A DNA stretch of 52,500 bases from an uncultured Pelagibacteraceae bacterium (GCA_902599605.1 CACKFV010000005.1:1-52500); one strand, 5' to 3'; numbered from the stretch's first letter, positions 1-7,900 are shown. A program made the numbers and translations. The notes: generated by a model not told the origin, from the sequence alone.

Positions 1-439
1 GAATTCCCACAAAACCAAGTTCCTTTTGTTCAGGAATAATTTCTATAACATTGTCTTTTTTTGTATGCAGTGAGGCTGCCTGGGACCCAATTTCTTTTAG
101 AGAATTTACAATATCCTCATTAAATTCAATTAGCACTGTCTCAACAACATTTATAATTTTTTTATCAGTAATTCTAAGACCTCTTATAAATTTGGACTCA
201 ATATTTTGTTTAGACAACTCTCTTTTTATTCTTGGCCCTCCTCCGTGCACAACAACTACTTGCAAACCAAGCTTGCTAAGTACACTTAAATCTTTAATAA
301 AATTATCAAAAATTTTTCTATCAATGAATACATTGCCCCCATACTTTATTACTATTATTTCATTTTTGTACTTCTCAACATATTTCAAAACTTCTTCGAC
401 TGGCGGTCCATCTGTAGGTAAGATCTTTTTTAAATCCAT
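1..439 (-). CDS. argB: Acetylglutamate kinase, N-terminal part (truncated by window edge)
   Basis: This is the first 146 or so residues of N-acetyl-L-glutamate kinase, which phosphorylates N-acetylglutamate in the second step of arginine synthesis. The frame runs leftward off the window, so the C-terminal half is not visible. The start reads MDLKKILPTDGP, followed by the nucleotide-binding IKYGG motif (about residues 32-36) and the substrate loop VVHGGGP (about 62-68), both diagnostic of the amino-acid kinase fold. The ATG shares one base with the yidC stop codon (TAATG), so the two genes are probably translationally coupled. In many alphaproteobacteria engB lies between yidC and argB; it is absent here. 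It joins argD, argF and argJ elsewhere in the window. Confidence 0.9.
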   Translation of the reverse strand, partial: MDLKKILPTDGPPVEEVLKYVEKYKNEIIVIKYGGNVFIDRKIFDNFIKDLSVLSKLGLQVVVVHGGGPRIKRELSKQNIESKFIRGLRITDKKIINVVETVLIEFNEDIVNSLKEIGSQAASLHTKKDNVIEIIPEQKELGFVGI

Positions 440-2124
440 TATTGAGAGGTTTTCACAGTAGTTCTCTTCATAATGACGTACTGTTGAGCCATTGTAAGAA
501 TATTGTTGGCCGTCCAATACAAAACTAATCCCGAAGGAAAAGGTGCAAGTATTACAGTTAAAAAAACGGGGAAGAACATAAAAATTTTCTTTTGAATGTC
601 ATCTTGTGGAGCTGGATTAAGTTTTTGTTGTGCCCACATTGTTAAGCCCATTAGAACTGGTAACCCACCTATGATTAAAAATTCAGGAGGCGCCCATGGT
701 ATCAATCCAAATAAATTGAAAATTGAGGTTGGGTCCTTCTCAGATAGATCTTTTATCCACCCAAAGAAAGGCTGGTGTCTCATTTCAATTGTTACAAATA
801 ACATTTTATAAATAGCGAAGAAGAACGGTATACTTATAATTATGGGGACGCAACCACTTACAGGATTAACTCCTTCTTTCTTATAGAGTTGCATTATTGC
901 CTGCTGAAGTTTCATCTTATCATCTTTATGAACTTCTTTAAGACGAGCCATTTCGGGTTGTAAAATTTTCATACGACTCATCGATCTAAATGCATAATTA
1001 TTGAGTGGAAAGAACACTAATCTTAAACAAACAGTTATTAATATAATTGCTACTCCATAATTTCCTGCAAGTTTAAAGAAGTAATCATTTAAAAAGAATA
1101 AAGGTTTTACAATCCAGTAAAACCAGCCCCAGTCAATGACAAGGTCAAATTTTGATAATCCTAATTTCTCATTATACTCATCAATTACGTCTACTTCTTT
1201 TGCGGCAATAACAATATTAACTTTATTACTAATTTGCTTATTAGGTTGTGCCTCTAAAGCCTCAGTTTCTATATAACTAATTTTAAATTTTTCACTGTAC
1301 TCAAAGTCCGCTCTAAATTTTTTATTTTTTTCCGGTATTAAGCTTGTAAGCCAATATTTATCAGTAATACCAAGAAAACCTTTTTCAGCATTTATAGAAT
1401 ATTTTTTGTCTATCACATCATCATAATCTTTTTCCACTAACTGATCATCAAACACCCCAAGTGGCCCCTCATGTAAAATAAAAAAATTTACTATATCTCT
1501 AGGAATATTTTTTCGGATAATTTGGCTATAAGGATAAAAATTATATATTTTGTTAGTGTTATTTTTTATTTTTTGGTTAACAGTAAACAAAAATTTATTA
1601 TCAATACTAATAATTTTTTCAAAAGTAAGTCCTTGAGTATTTTTCCATGTTAATTTAACGTCATTTCCTGGAGAAAGTTTTGTGTTTCCCTCTACTTTCC
1701 ATTTTGATTTATTATTTGGTAAATCAATATTTTTGTTATTAGTAACCCAGCCTGTTTCTAAGTAATATGTATCAGAAGCGTTTCTTGGATTTAGTAGTAC
1801 TACTTTTTTTGTACCCTCGAGTTTTTCATTGTAATTTTTAAAAAGCAAATCGTCTATAATTGCACCCTTTAAAGAAATTGAACCCTTAACGTTATCGTTT
1901 TCAAATGTAATTCTTTTATCTTTATTTAAAGCCTCTTTTCTTGAAAGAAGGTTATTAGTTTCAGAATTTTCTATCTCTGGAGCATCTAAACTTTTTACTG
2001 AGTCTATTCTTTTTTGCTTTATTTTTTCTCGATCCTCTGGTGAAGGTGAAAAAAATAAAGCCCATAAAACAATTATTGCTGCACTAAGAGATATAGCTGC
2101 GATTATATTTTTATTTGAGTCCAT
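439..2124 (-). CDS. yidC: Membrane protein insertase YidC (Oxa1 family)
   Basis: YidC inserts and folds inner-membrane proteins, alone or with SecYEG. The 561-residue product has the long proteobacterial architecture: an N-terminal membrane segment (about residues 7-27), a large periplasmic beta domain (about 60-330), then the conserved five-helix core from about 345 to 550 with the cytoplasmic loop SMSRMKILQPEMARLK. The length is normal for the family. It lies in the order rpmH-rnpA-yidD-yidC, the standard bacterial cluster, 2 nt after yidD, and its stop codon overlaps the argB start. The product should sit in the inner membrane and service respiratory and transport proteins. Nothing looks broken. 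Confidence 0.95.
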   Translation of the reverse strand: MDSNKNIIAAISLSAAIIVLWALFFSPSPEDREKIKQKRIDSVKSLDAPEIENSETNNLLSRKEALNKDKRITFENDNVKGSISLKGAIIDDLLFKNYNEKLEGTKKVVLLNPRNASDTYYLETGWVTNNKNIDLPNNKSKWKVEGNTKLSPGNDVKLTWKNTQGLTFEKIISIDNKFLFTVNQKIKNNTNKIYNFYPYSQIIRKNIPRDIVNFFILHEGPLGVFDDQLVEKDYDDVIDKKYSINAEKGFLGITDKYWLTSLIPEKNKKFRADFEYSEKFKISYIETEALEAQPNKQISNKVNIVIAAKEVDVIDEYNEKLGLSKFDLVIDWGWFYWIVKPLFFLNDYFFKLAGNYGVAIILITVCLRLVFFPLNNYAFRSMSRMKILQPEMARLKEVHKDDKMKLQQAIMQLYKKEGVNPVSGCVPIIISIPFFFAIYKMLFVTIEMRHQPFFGWIKDLSEKDPTSIFNLFGLIPWAPPEFLIIGGLPVLMGLTMWAQQKLNPAPQDDIQKKIFMFFPVFLTVILAPFPSGLVLYWTANNILTMAQQYVIMKRTTVKTSQ

Positions 2125-2126
2125 TT

Positions 2127-2369
2127 TTAATTTTTATTTTTTTTAACTGGTTCAAATCCTTCACCACCACCAAGGAATTTTATGGGATGACAACTTAAAA
2201 CTCTTTTAGTACCTTTGAAAAAACCTTTAATCAAACCATACTCCTTTAAAGACTGTATAAAATACTCTGAACAAGTTGGTAAATATCTACAGTTGCTACC
2301 CAGCAAAGGTGATATTAAGTACTGATAAAGTTTTATTATCTTAATAATAATCTTGGTTAAAATCTTCAT
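2127..2369 (-). CDS. yidD: Membrane protein insertion efficiency factor YidD
   Basis: A small (80 residue) membrane-associated protein of the YidD/UPF0161 family, which assists membrane protein insertion next to YidC; its exact mechanism is not settled. The family signature is clear: YQYLISP, then CRYLPTCS, then the CHP motif near residue 60. The start codon shares a base with the rnpA stop (TAATG) and the gene ends 2 nt before the yidC start, so it is surely in the same transcript. Its length matches the family. Confidence 0.92.
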   Translation of the reverse strand: MKILTKIIIKIIKLYQYLISPLLGSNCRYLPTCSEYFIQSLKEYGLIKGFFKGTKRVLSCHPIKFLGGGEGFEPVKKNKN

Positions 2370-2710
2370 TAACTTATTTTTTCAAAACTTTTTTGTAATG
2401 CCTCTTTAATTTCATCGTATTTTTCCTCTAAAACACTTTTTTTTGCAAGGACTAAATAAGAAAAGTTAAGATTTAATTTAGCTATTTTAGTTATTGCATA
2501 TGTCATATTTTTGAGCCTTCTTTTTATCTTATTTCTATCAACAGCTTTACCCATTTTCTTTTTTGCCACAAAACTAATATTAAGACATGTATTTTTTTTA
2601 TCAGGAATCTTTTTAAAAAAAATCGTGAGATAAGAATTGGAAATTTTTCTTCCATTAAGAAGTTTTTTAAAGTCCTCATTCTTTGAGAGACTTTTGATTT
2701 TAATATTCAT
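2369..2710 (-). CDS. rnpA: Ribonuclease P protein component
   Basis: The 113-residue protein subunit of RNase P, which binds the catalytic RNA and helps process the 5' leader of tRNA precursors. The diagnostic RNR-type motif is visible as KKKMGKAVDRNKIKRRLK (about residues 50-67), placed in the usual alpha-beta sandwich context. It is highly basic, as expected for an RNA-binding subunit. It follows rpmH with a TAATG overlap and precedes yidD with another, so L34, RnpA and YidD are translationally coupled in one operon. Confidence 0.95.
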   Translation of the reverse strand: MNIKIKSLSKNEDFKKLLNGRKISNSYLTIFFKKIPDKKNTCLNISFVAKKKMGKAVDRNKIKRRLKNMTYAITKIAKLNLNFSYLVLAKKSVLEEKYDEIKEALQKSFEKIS

Positions 2711-2844
2711 TAAACGGTAAGTTTTTTTCGACCTTTTTTTCTTCTTCTAGCTAGAAGTTTTTTTCCACCTTTTGTTTTCATTTTTGATCTAAATCCGTGG
2801 CGTCTTTTTCTGACAAGTTTACTTGGTTGATAAGTTCTTTTCAT
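2710..2844 (-). CDS. rpmH: 50S ribosomal protein L34
   Basis: A 44-residue very basic protein that matches L34 over its whole length: [18 protein letters not shown] at the start and an Arg/Lys-rich tail. The start ATG at 2844 is fixed by the invariant MKRTYQPS N-terminus. The stop TAA shares its last A with the rnpA start. It is the first gene of the minus-strand cluster; the 57 bases between it and the divergent gene at 2902 must hold the promoters for both, though I cannot pick hexamers with confidence. Confidence 0.96.
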   Translation of the reverse strand: MKRTYQPSKLVRKRRHGFRSKMKTKGGKKLLARRRKKGRKKLTV

Positions 2845-2901
2845 AAGATTTTAATTATGTAGTATAAAAAATTTAAGTACTTATAATGTAAAATCTATAA
2901 T

Positions 2902-3624
2902 ATGCAAACTATGAAAAACGTAAAAATATGGTTAGGTTTAGCCTATATTATATTTCTGGGATTATTTTTATACTTCTTATTAACTTATATTAGTATTGAG
3001 GAATTAACTTCATATAGTTTTCTTAAATCAAATAGTGAGTATTTAATTAATTTTAAACAAACCAATATTATATTCACATCTTTTATATTTATTATATTTG
3101 GAATTGTTTGGATTTCTTTACTTCAAGGTTTTGGCTCCCCACTAGGATTGATTTGTGGATATATTTTCGGACCTTACTTTGGAACTTTAATTTTTTCACT
3201 AACTTTTGCTATAGGATCTAGTGTAACGTTTATCGTTGCTAATTATTTTTTCAAAAACTATATAATTGAAAAAATACAAAATAAGTATCAATATCTTAAT
3301 AATAAAATAAGAAACAATCAGTTTTTAGCGGTAGGTCTTCTTAGATTTCTTGGTGGAATTCCAATACAGATACAAAATTTGATACCAGTATTATTTGATG
3401 TAAAATTAAAAAACTATTTTTTTGGAACCTTAGTTGGAGTTATTATTCAAGCATTTATCGTTTGTTCATTAGGATCAGCTTTAGAAAAAAAAATATACGA
3501 AAATGATGAATTGCCTAAAATTTTAGATCTTTTAAAAACTCAAGAAATTTATTTACCAATATTAGCTATAATATTTTTGTTCGTTTTGACATTTATTTTA
3601 AGAAAATTTTTCTTTAAAAAGTAA
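2902..3624 (+). CDS. TVP38/TMEM64 (VTT domain) family inner-membrane protein
   Basis: A 240-residue multi-pass membrane protein with about six hydrophobic stretches (first at about 9-29, last at about 215-234). The central part fits the VTT/SNARE-associated domain of the TVP38/DedA superfamily: SPLGLICGYIFGPYFGT, followed by GSSVTF and the re-entrant signature LRFLGGIPIQIQN (about residues 148-160). Family members are membrane proteins linked to lipid scrambling or membrane homeostasis; the substrate here is unknown. The gene stands alone, divergent from rpmH. Its stop codon ends one base before the 3' end of the tRNA-Thr gene on the other strand, so the two transcription units converge with no spacer. 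Confidence 0.8.
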   Translation: MQTMKNVKIWLGLAYIIFLGLFLYFLLTYISIEELTSYSFLKSNSEYLINFKQTNIIFTSFIFIIFGIVWISLLQGFGSPLGLICGYIFGPYFGTLIFSLTFAIGSSVTFIVANYFFKNYIIEKIQNKYQYLNNKIRNNQFLAVGLLRFLGGIPIQIQNLIPVLFDVKLKNYFFGTLVGVIIQAFIVCSLGSALEKKIYENDELPKILDLLKTQEIYLPILAIIFLFVLTFILRKFFFKK

Positions 3625-3699
3625 TGGTGCCCTCGATGAGAATCTAACTCATGACTGACCCTTACCAAGGGCCTGTTTTAACACTAAAACTACAAGGGC
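3625..3699 (-). tRNA. tRNA-Thr (GGT anticodon)
   Basis: A full cloverleaf can be drawn: acceptor stem GCCCTTG/CGAGGGC (7 bp), D stem GTTT/AAAC, anticodon stem GGCCC/GGGTC (one G-T pair) with loop TTGGTAA giving anticodon GGT, a 4-nt variable loop, T stem ATGAG/CTCAT, discriminator A and an encoded CCA (75 nt in all). The anticodon arm is the familiar alphaproteobacterial tRNA-Thr form. Two positions are odd: the D loop reads AGTGTTA where AGTGGTA is usual, and the T loop reads TTAGATT where TTCGATT is usual. These would turn the G19-C56 tertiary pair into U19-A56. Confidence 0.9.
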
Positions 3700-3758
3700 A
3701 TACAATTATAAATAGTGTAAAAATAAGGATTATTCAAATTATTGCCTTAATATTCGAT

Positions 3759-3791
3759 ATATTTAATATATAATTAAATTATATTAAATAT
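3759..3791. repeat. 12-bp inverted repeat just before a start codon
   Basis: ATATTTAATATA (3759-3770) and its exact reverse complement TATATTAAATAT (3780-3791) flank a 9-nt spacer. The right arm ends 5 nt before the ATG at 3797, exactly where a ribosome binding site would lie, and no Shine-Dalgarno sequence is visible. It could be an operator for a dimeric regulator or an mRNA hairpin at the start site. The DNA is almost pure A/T, so a chance palindrome is possible. Confidence 0.5.
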
Positions 3792-3796
3792 CTGTC

Positions 3797-4078
3797 ATGA
3801 AAGTTTACAAAAAAATAATATTAGACCAAAACAATAAAATTATTTACGAAGATTCTTTTGAATATAATGGAAAATGGTCTTACGCTGGTATTCACTACGA
3901 TTTCAAATCAACCAGGGGCGCAAAAGCTATGGAGAAGCAAGCCAAAAGAGAAAAAAAACTAGCTGAAAGAAAAGCCAAAAGACAAGCTAAGCAAGGAACA
4001 AATAAATCTGAAGATAAGACAATACCAATTGATCAAGTTGTAACTTTAGAGCATCTCACCAATCCTGAAAAAAAATAA
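3797..4078 (+). CDS. Small conserved-looking protein of unknown function
   Basis: I do not recognise this 93-residue protein. The N-terminal 45 residues look like a small beta-rich domain (MKVYKKIILDQNNKIIYEDSFEYNGKW is alternating hydrophobic/polar; the stretch quoted is split at GKW by a likely turn). Residues 48-70 are a strongly charged Lys/Arg/Glu/Ala helix, and the tail is acidic and polar. There is no signal peptide or membrane segment. Codon usage and composition match neighbouring genes, and the frame is followed after 8 nt by another small basic frame, so it is probably a real gene. A 12-bp inverted repeat covers its start region. Confidence 0.6.
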   Translation: MKVYKKIILDQNNKIIYEDSFEYNGKWSYAGIHYDFKSTRGAKAMEKQAKREKKLAERKAKRQAKQGTNKSEDKTIPIDQVVTLEHLTNPEKK

Positions 4079-4086
4079 TCTTTTTA

Positions 4087-4209
4087 ATGAATTTTAAAAG
4101 AAAGCCTTCTAAGCTTGATCTCGAAAGAGCTCTTAGAAAAAATTTAAGAAAAAGAAAAATTCAAAAACGGAAAAATCAAAACAATGATATTAAACGACAA
4201 ACAAATTAA
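4087..4209 (+). CDS. Very small, strongly basic protein (40 aa), function unknown
   Basis: An ATG-initiated 40-codon frame that begins MNFKRKPSKLDLERALRK and continues with alternating Arg, Lys, Gln and Asn to the stop at 4207-4209. About half of its residues are basic. It begins 8 nt after the preceding small gene and overlaps the dcd start by 26 nt, which fits the tight packing of this genome. Such a protein would be expected to bind nucleic acid or the ribosome, but that is only inferred from charge. In A-rich DNA, Lys-rich frames can arise by chance, so this is a candidate only. Confidence 0.4.
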   Translation: MNFKRKPSKLDLERALRKNLRKRKIQKRKNQNNDIKRQTN

Positions 4210-4735
4210 AGAGCTTGCTCAAAAAGAGGAAATGATAAGCCCATTTGTAAGTGAAAGTGTATCTCAAGGCATTAGTCATGGACTCAACTCATTTGGCTAT
4301 GACTTAAGATGTGGCTCCGAATTTAAAATTTTTACTAATATAAAAGGAGCTACTGCTGACCCCAAGAATTTTAGTGAGGATAATTTTATAACTATTAAAG
4401 GTGAGGACTCAGTTTTAATTCCCCCAAACTCTTTTGCATTAGCAAGTAGTCTTGAATATTTTAAAATGCCTAGAAATGTGACTGGACTAGTGACAGCTAA
4501 GAGCACATACGCTCGTTGTGGACTAGGAACTCCCCCAACAGTTTTAGAAGCAGGTTGGCATGGCAATTTAGTTTTAGAATTTTCAAATCATACAAGCAAC
4601 ACTATAAAGTTATATGCAAATAGTGGAGCAGCTCAAATTTTGTTTTTTAGTGGAGATCAACCTGAGGTATCTTACTCTGACAGAAAAGGAAAATATCAAG
4701 GTCAAGTTGGTATAACTTTAGCAAAATCAAAATAG
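4184..4735 (+). CDS. dcd: dCTP deaminase
   Basis: Deaminates dCTP to dUTP, the main bacterial source of dUMP for thymidylate synthesis. The 183-residue product spans the whole trimeric dUTPase-fold family: SFGYDLRCG near residue 37, TAKSTYARCGL (about 104-114) and the active-site strand LEAGWHGNLVLEFSN (121-135) in which Glu132 corresponds to the catalytic glutamate. The C-terminal segment AAQILFF is also typical. The gene ends 1 nt before murA, so it lies in one transcript with murA, the DUF2948 gene, hisD and infA. Confidence 0.93.
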   Translation: MILNDKQIKELAQKEEMISPFVSESVSQGISHGLNSFGYDLRCGSEFKIFTNIKGATADPKNFSEDNFITIKGEDSVLIPPNSFALASSLEYFKMPRNVTGLVTAKSTYARCGLGTPPTVLEAGWHGNLVLEFSNHTSNTIKLYANSGAAQILFFSGDQPEVSYSDRKGKYQGQVGITLAKSK

Positions 4736-4736
4736 T

Positions 4737-6005
4737 ATGAAAAGTTTAATAATTACTGGCCCAAACAAAGCCGTAAATGGAACAGTAGATATAAGTGGTG
4801 CAAAAAATTCATGTCTCCCACTTATGGCAGCATCTATTCTTTTTAAAAAAGAAGTAATTTTAAGAAACGTTCCTTTGGTTCAAGACGTTCTTACAATGAA
4901 AGATCTTTTAATTTCCTTAGGTTCTAAAGTAAAAATTTTAGAGAAAAAAAAGATTATGATTATTACAAATAAAAAAGATCATAAATTAACCGTTTTTTAC
5001 AACTTGGTATCTACAATGAGAAGTGGTGTTCTTTTAATGGGTTCTTTACTTGGAAGATATCCAAAAAAAAAAATAAGAGTTGCTCAAGGTGGTGGTTGTG
5101 CACTTGGAATTCGTGACACATCATGGCATCTCGAAGGTTTCAAAAGTTTAGGGGCTGAGTACGTTTTAGAAAAGGGATATGTGAAAATATCTTCAAAGAA
5201 TGGTTTGGTAGGTAAGAGTTATAAGTTTCCAAAAATTACAGTTACAGGCACATCAAATTTAATCATGTCTTCAGTTTTTGTAAGAGGTTCCCATGTTTTA
5301 AAAAATATATCCTTAGAACCTGAAGTACTAGATCTTATAAAATTCTTAAACAATTCAGGAGCAAATATAAAGTTTATTGGCAAAAGATCTTTAAGAATTA
5401 AAGGTATTAAAGAGTTATTAAGCGGCAATCATAAAATTATCGGCGATAGAATAGAAGCATTTAGCTATCTATGTGTAGGAGCAATTACAAAGGGTAGTGT
5501 AAAGGTAGTGAATATAAATCCAAAATTTTTACCTTCAGAATTAAAGGTATTAAAAAAAATAGGTTTTAAAATTGGCATAAGTAAAAATTCTATAAAATTA
5601 AACACAATTAAAAAATTAAAACCTATAAACATTAAAACTGGACCATGGCCTGGATTTGCAACAGATTGTTTGCCTATTCTAATACCTGTTTTGACAAAAA
5701 TTTCTGGGCAAAGCAAAATTAAAGAGACGATTTTTACAAATAGATTTATGGCTGTACCTGAACTAAATAGAATGGGTGCAGATATAAAAATTAAAAAAAA
5801 CTTAGCAGTAATTAATGGAGAAAAAAAATTGAACTCTGCTGATTGTATTTCATCTGATCTTAGAACTACTTTCTCAATAATATTGGGGGCAGTTGCAGCA
5901 AAGGGAGCATCAACAATATCAAGAATTTATCATGGATTGAGAGGGTACTCAAATCTTCAATTTAAATTAAGAAAACTTGGTATTAAAGTAAAAATGAAAA
6001 TATAA
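4737..6005 (+). CDS. murA: UDP-N-acetylglucosamine 1-carboxyvinyltransferase
   Basis: Transfers enolpyruvate from PEP to UDP-GlcNAc, the committed step of peptidoglycan precursor synthesis. The 422-residue product has the two-domain EPSP-synthase-like fold. Lys23 in SGAKN, the loop cysteine Cys121 in GGGCALG, Asp in SSDLR (about 374) and Arg in LRGYS are all present. Several near-invariant neighbours differ from the usual family text: GGCAIGxRP is GGCALGIRDT, PYPGFPTDMQ is PWPGFATDCL, and DRGYE is LRGYS. The reactive cysteine is retained, so fosfomycin-type chemistry should still apply. It is followed with a TAATG overlap by the DUF2948 gene, the normal alphaproteobacterial order. Confidence 0.9.
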   Translation: MKSLIITGPNKAVNGTVDISGAKNSCLPLMAASILFKKEVILRNVPLVQDVLTMKDLLISLGSKVKILEKKKIMIITNKKDHKLTVFYNLVSTMRSGVLLMGSLLGRYPKKKIRVAQGGGCALGIRDTSWHLEGFKSLGAEYVLEKGYVKISSKNGLVGKSYKFPKITVTGTSNLIMSSVFVRGSHVLKNISLEPEVLDLIKFLNNSGANIKFIGKRSLRIKGIKELLSGNHKIIGDRIEAFSYLCVGAITKGSVKVVNINPKFLPSELKVLKKIGFKIGISKNSIKLNTIKKLKPINIKTGPWPGFATDCLPILIPVLTKISGQSKIKETIFTNRFMAVPELNRMGADIKIKKNLAVINGEKKLNSADCISSDLRTTFSIILGAVAAKGASTISRIYHGLRGYSNLQFKLRKLGIKVKMKI

Positions 6006-6394
6006 TGGTAAAAAATTTTTTATCTAAAATATTAGCAAGAGATCAGAATGGTTTGAATATAATTTCTACATACTGTGAGGACTCGACCACTAGTGTTTCA
6101 GAGATTAAATATTTAAAAAAAAATCAAATATTTTTACTGTCCCTCATCCGAAAATCTCTGAAAGATAACAAAAAAAGTAACATTATAAGTGTCTGTAAAT
6201 TTGAATTTATACAGAATGTTGTAGCAAAAAATATAGACCAAAAAGATAGTAAACTAAAATTAAATTTGATGGGAATAGATCTTATGAAAATAGGCAAACA
6301 ATATGAAATTAATTTGTTATTTTCAGATAATCGTTTTATAACCCTATATTCTGAAATTATAGAAGTGACATTGGAGGATTTAAAAAAAAAATAA
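6005..6394 (+). CDS. DUF2948 family protein
   Basis: A 129-residue protein of unknown function. Assignment to DUF2948 rests on the pattern LARDQNGLNIISTYCEDS at the start, a central LNLMGIDLMKIG strand, the later FITLYSEIIEVTLEDL segment, and above all on position: DUF2948 genes lie between murA and hisD throughout the alphaproteobacteria. No catalytic motif, membrane segment or metal-binding cluster can be seen. Its start shares a base with the murA stop and hisD begins 1 nt after its stop, so it is co-expressed with both. Confidence 0.75.
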   Translation: MVKNFLSKILARDQNGLNIISTYCEDSTTSVSEIKYLKKNQIFLLSLIRKSLKDNKKSNIISVCKFEFIQNVVAKNIDQKDSKLKLNLMGIDLMKIGKQYEINLLFSDNRFITLYSEIIEVTLEDLKKK

Positions 6395-6395
6395 G

Positions 6396-7682
6396 ATGAA
6401 GGTAATTTCTGCTAAAAATAAGAATTTTGATCAATTGTTGGGTAATCTTTTATCCAAAAGAAAAAATAGGCTTCAATCAGATTACATTTCAGTAAAAAAC
6501 ATAATTAAAGATGTTAAAAAAAATGGAGATAAAGCTCTAGTGAAATATGAGAAAAGATTTAACAAAAATAAAACAATTATTCCGACTTCAAAAAACATTA
6601 AAGATTCCATTAAGTCTCTAGATCAAAAGGTAAAAAAGGCAATAGATGCAGCTTATAATAGAATTTATAAATTTCACTCACTTCAAAAGTTTGGAGATAT
6701 CTCATATGTTGATAAGTATCAAAATAAAGTGAAATATAAATATGTTCCACTCGAGTCAGTTGCCATTTATGTGCCAGGTTCAAAAGTCTCTTATCCATCC
6801 AGCGTTTTAATGGCCGCAATACCTGCAATCGTAGCGCGGGTTAAAAGAATTGTAATGATAAATCCTGGTTATAAAGGAAAGCAAAACGCTGCAGTTTTGT
6901 ATGCTGCAAAAAGATGTGGCATTAAAGAAATTTTTTCCATTGGTGGTCCCTCAGCAATTGCAGCTTTAGCATATGGCACTAAATCAATAAAACCTGTAAA
7001 CAAAATTGTGGGACCAGGAAATTCGTATGTTGCTGCAGCAAAAAAAGAGGTTTTCGGGGATGTAGGCATTGAGTTAATGACAGCTGGACCTTCGGAGATT
7101 TTAGTTGTTTGCGATAATAAATCTAATCCAGAATGGCTAGCAAGTGATTTAATTGCTCAAGCTGAACACGATCCTTTTGCGCAGTGCGTTTTAATTTCAA
7201 AAGATAAAAATATTCTTAAAAAAACCAAGCATGAAATATATAAACAACTAAAAGATATTTCGAGAAGTTCAATTGCAAAAAAAAGTTTAACGACGAATGG
7301 TATACTAATCTACGAAAATTCAGAAAAAAAAATAGTAGAAATAATTAATAAAGTGGGGCCAGAGCACTTAGAGCTGAATATAAAAAATTATAAATCTTTA
7401 ATACCAAAAGTTAAAAATGCAGGCTCTATCTGCTTAGGAAAATATGCTGTGATGGCTATGACAGATTACGGAGTACCGGGCACTAATCATGTTCTTCCAA
7501 CCAATATGACTAGTAAATATTCAAGTGGATTAAGTGTTTCAGAGTTTATAAAAAAAATTTCATATATAAATTTATCAAAAAAGGGTATTGAAACTCTTGG
7601 TCCATCAGTTATAACACTTGCAACAAACGAAGGTTTAGATGGACATGCTAAATCAATTGAAAAAAGATTAGGAGATAAATAA
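6396..7682 (+). CDS. hisD: Histidinol dehydrogenase
   Basis: Catalyses the last two oxidations of histidine synthesis, L-histidinol to histidine, with NAD and a zinc ion. The 428-residue product has the family landmarks in order: YVPGSKVSYPSSVLM, KIVGPGN, AGPSEILV, the zinc/catalytic AQAEHDPFAQ, PEHLEL with the catalytic Glu-His pair, and NHVLPT near the end. The usual GGAQAIAAL appears as GGPSAIAAL. It sits between the DUF2948 gene and infA; the UPF0262 and phosphatase genes often found between them in other alphaproteobacteria are gone. The hisS-hisZ-hisG group lies 1 kb downstream. Confidence 0.95.
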   Translation: MKVISAKNKNFDQLLGNLLSKRKNRLQSDYISVKNIIKDVKKNGDKALVKYEKRFNKNKTIIPTSKNIKDSIKSLDQKVKKAIDAAYNRIYKFHSLQKFGDISYVDKYQNKVKYKYVPLESVAIYVPGSKVSYPSSVLMAAIPAIVARVKRIVMINPGYKGKQNAAVLYAAKRCGIKEIFSIGGPSAIAALAYGTKSIKPVNKIVGPGNSYVAAAKKEVFGDVGIELMTAGPSEILVVCDNKSNPEWLASDLIAQAEHDPFAQCVLISKDKNILKKTKHEIYKQLKDISRSSIAKKSLTTNGILIYENSEKKIVEIINKVGPEHLELNIKNYKSLIPKVKNAGSICLGKYAVMAMTDYGVPGTNHVLPTNMTSKYSSGLSVSEFIKKISYINLSKKGIETLGPSVITLATNEGLDGHAKSIEKRLGDK

Positions 7683-7898
7683 TTGACTAAGGAACAGGTT
7701 TTAGAACTAAAAGGAAAAATTTTAAAAAGTCTCCCGAATGCAACTTTTGCCATAAAGCTCGAGAATGGGCACGAATGTATTGGATACACAAGTGGAAAAT
7801 TAAAGAAAGGAAGAATCCGTGTATTGGAAGGTGATGAGGTGCTTTGTTCTGTTTCAACTTATGACTTGAAGCGTTGCCGTATCACTTGGCGCTTTTAA
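7683..7898 (+). CDS. infA: Translation initiation factor IF-1
   Basis: A 71-residue single OB-fold protein that binds the ribosomal A site during initiation. Family pattern is clear: LPNATFAIKLENGHE, SGKLKKGRIRVLEGDEV and the final YDLKRCRITWRF. The TTG at 7683, directly after the hisD stop, is the only start that gives the normal length. The usual conserved segment GKMRKxRIR is present as GKLKKGRIR. The tRNA-Phe gene begins 2 nt after the stop codon, so the tRNA is probably cut out of the same transcript. Confidence 0.92.
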   Translation: MTKEQVLELKGKILKSLPNATFAIKLENGHECIGYTSGKLKKGRIRVLEGDEVLCSVSTYDLKRCRITWRF

Positions 7899-7900
7899 GA

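Noticed and set aside
1-6. GAATTC at the first base as a clone boundary
   Set aside because: Could be an EcoRI cloning edge, but the same site occurs inside the window (for example near 5107 and 27247), so it says nothing certain.
51-461. 136-codon open frame on the plus strand
   Set aside because: It is the antisense of argB, whose minus-strand translation shows clear kinase motifs.
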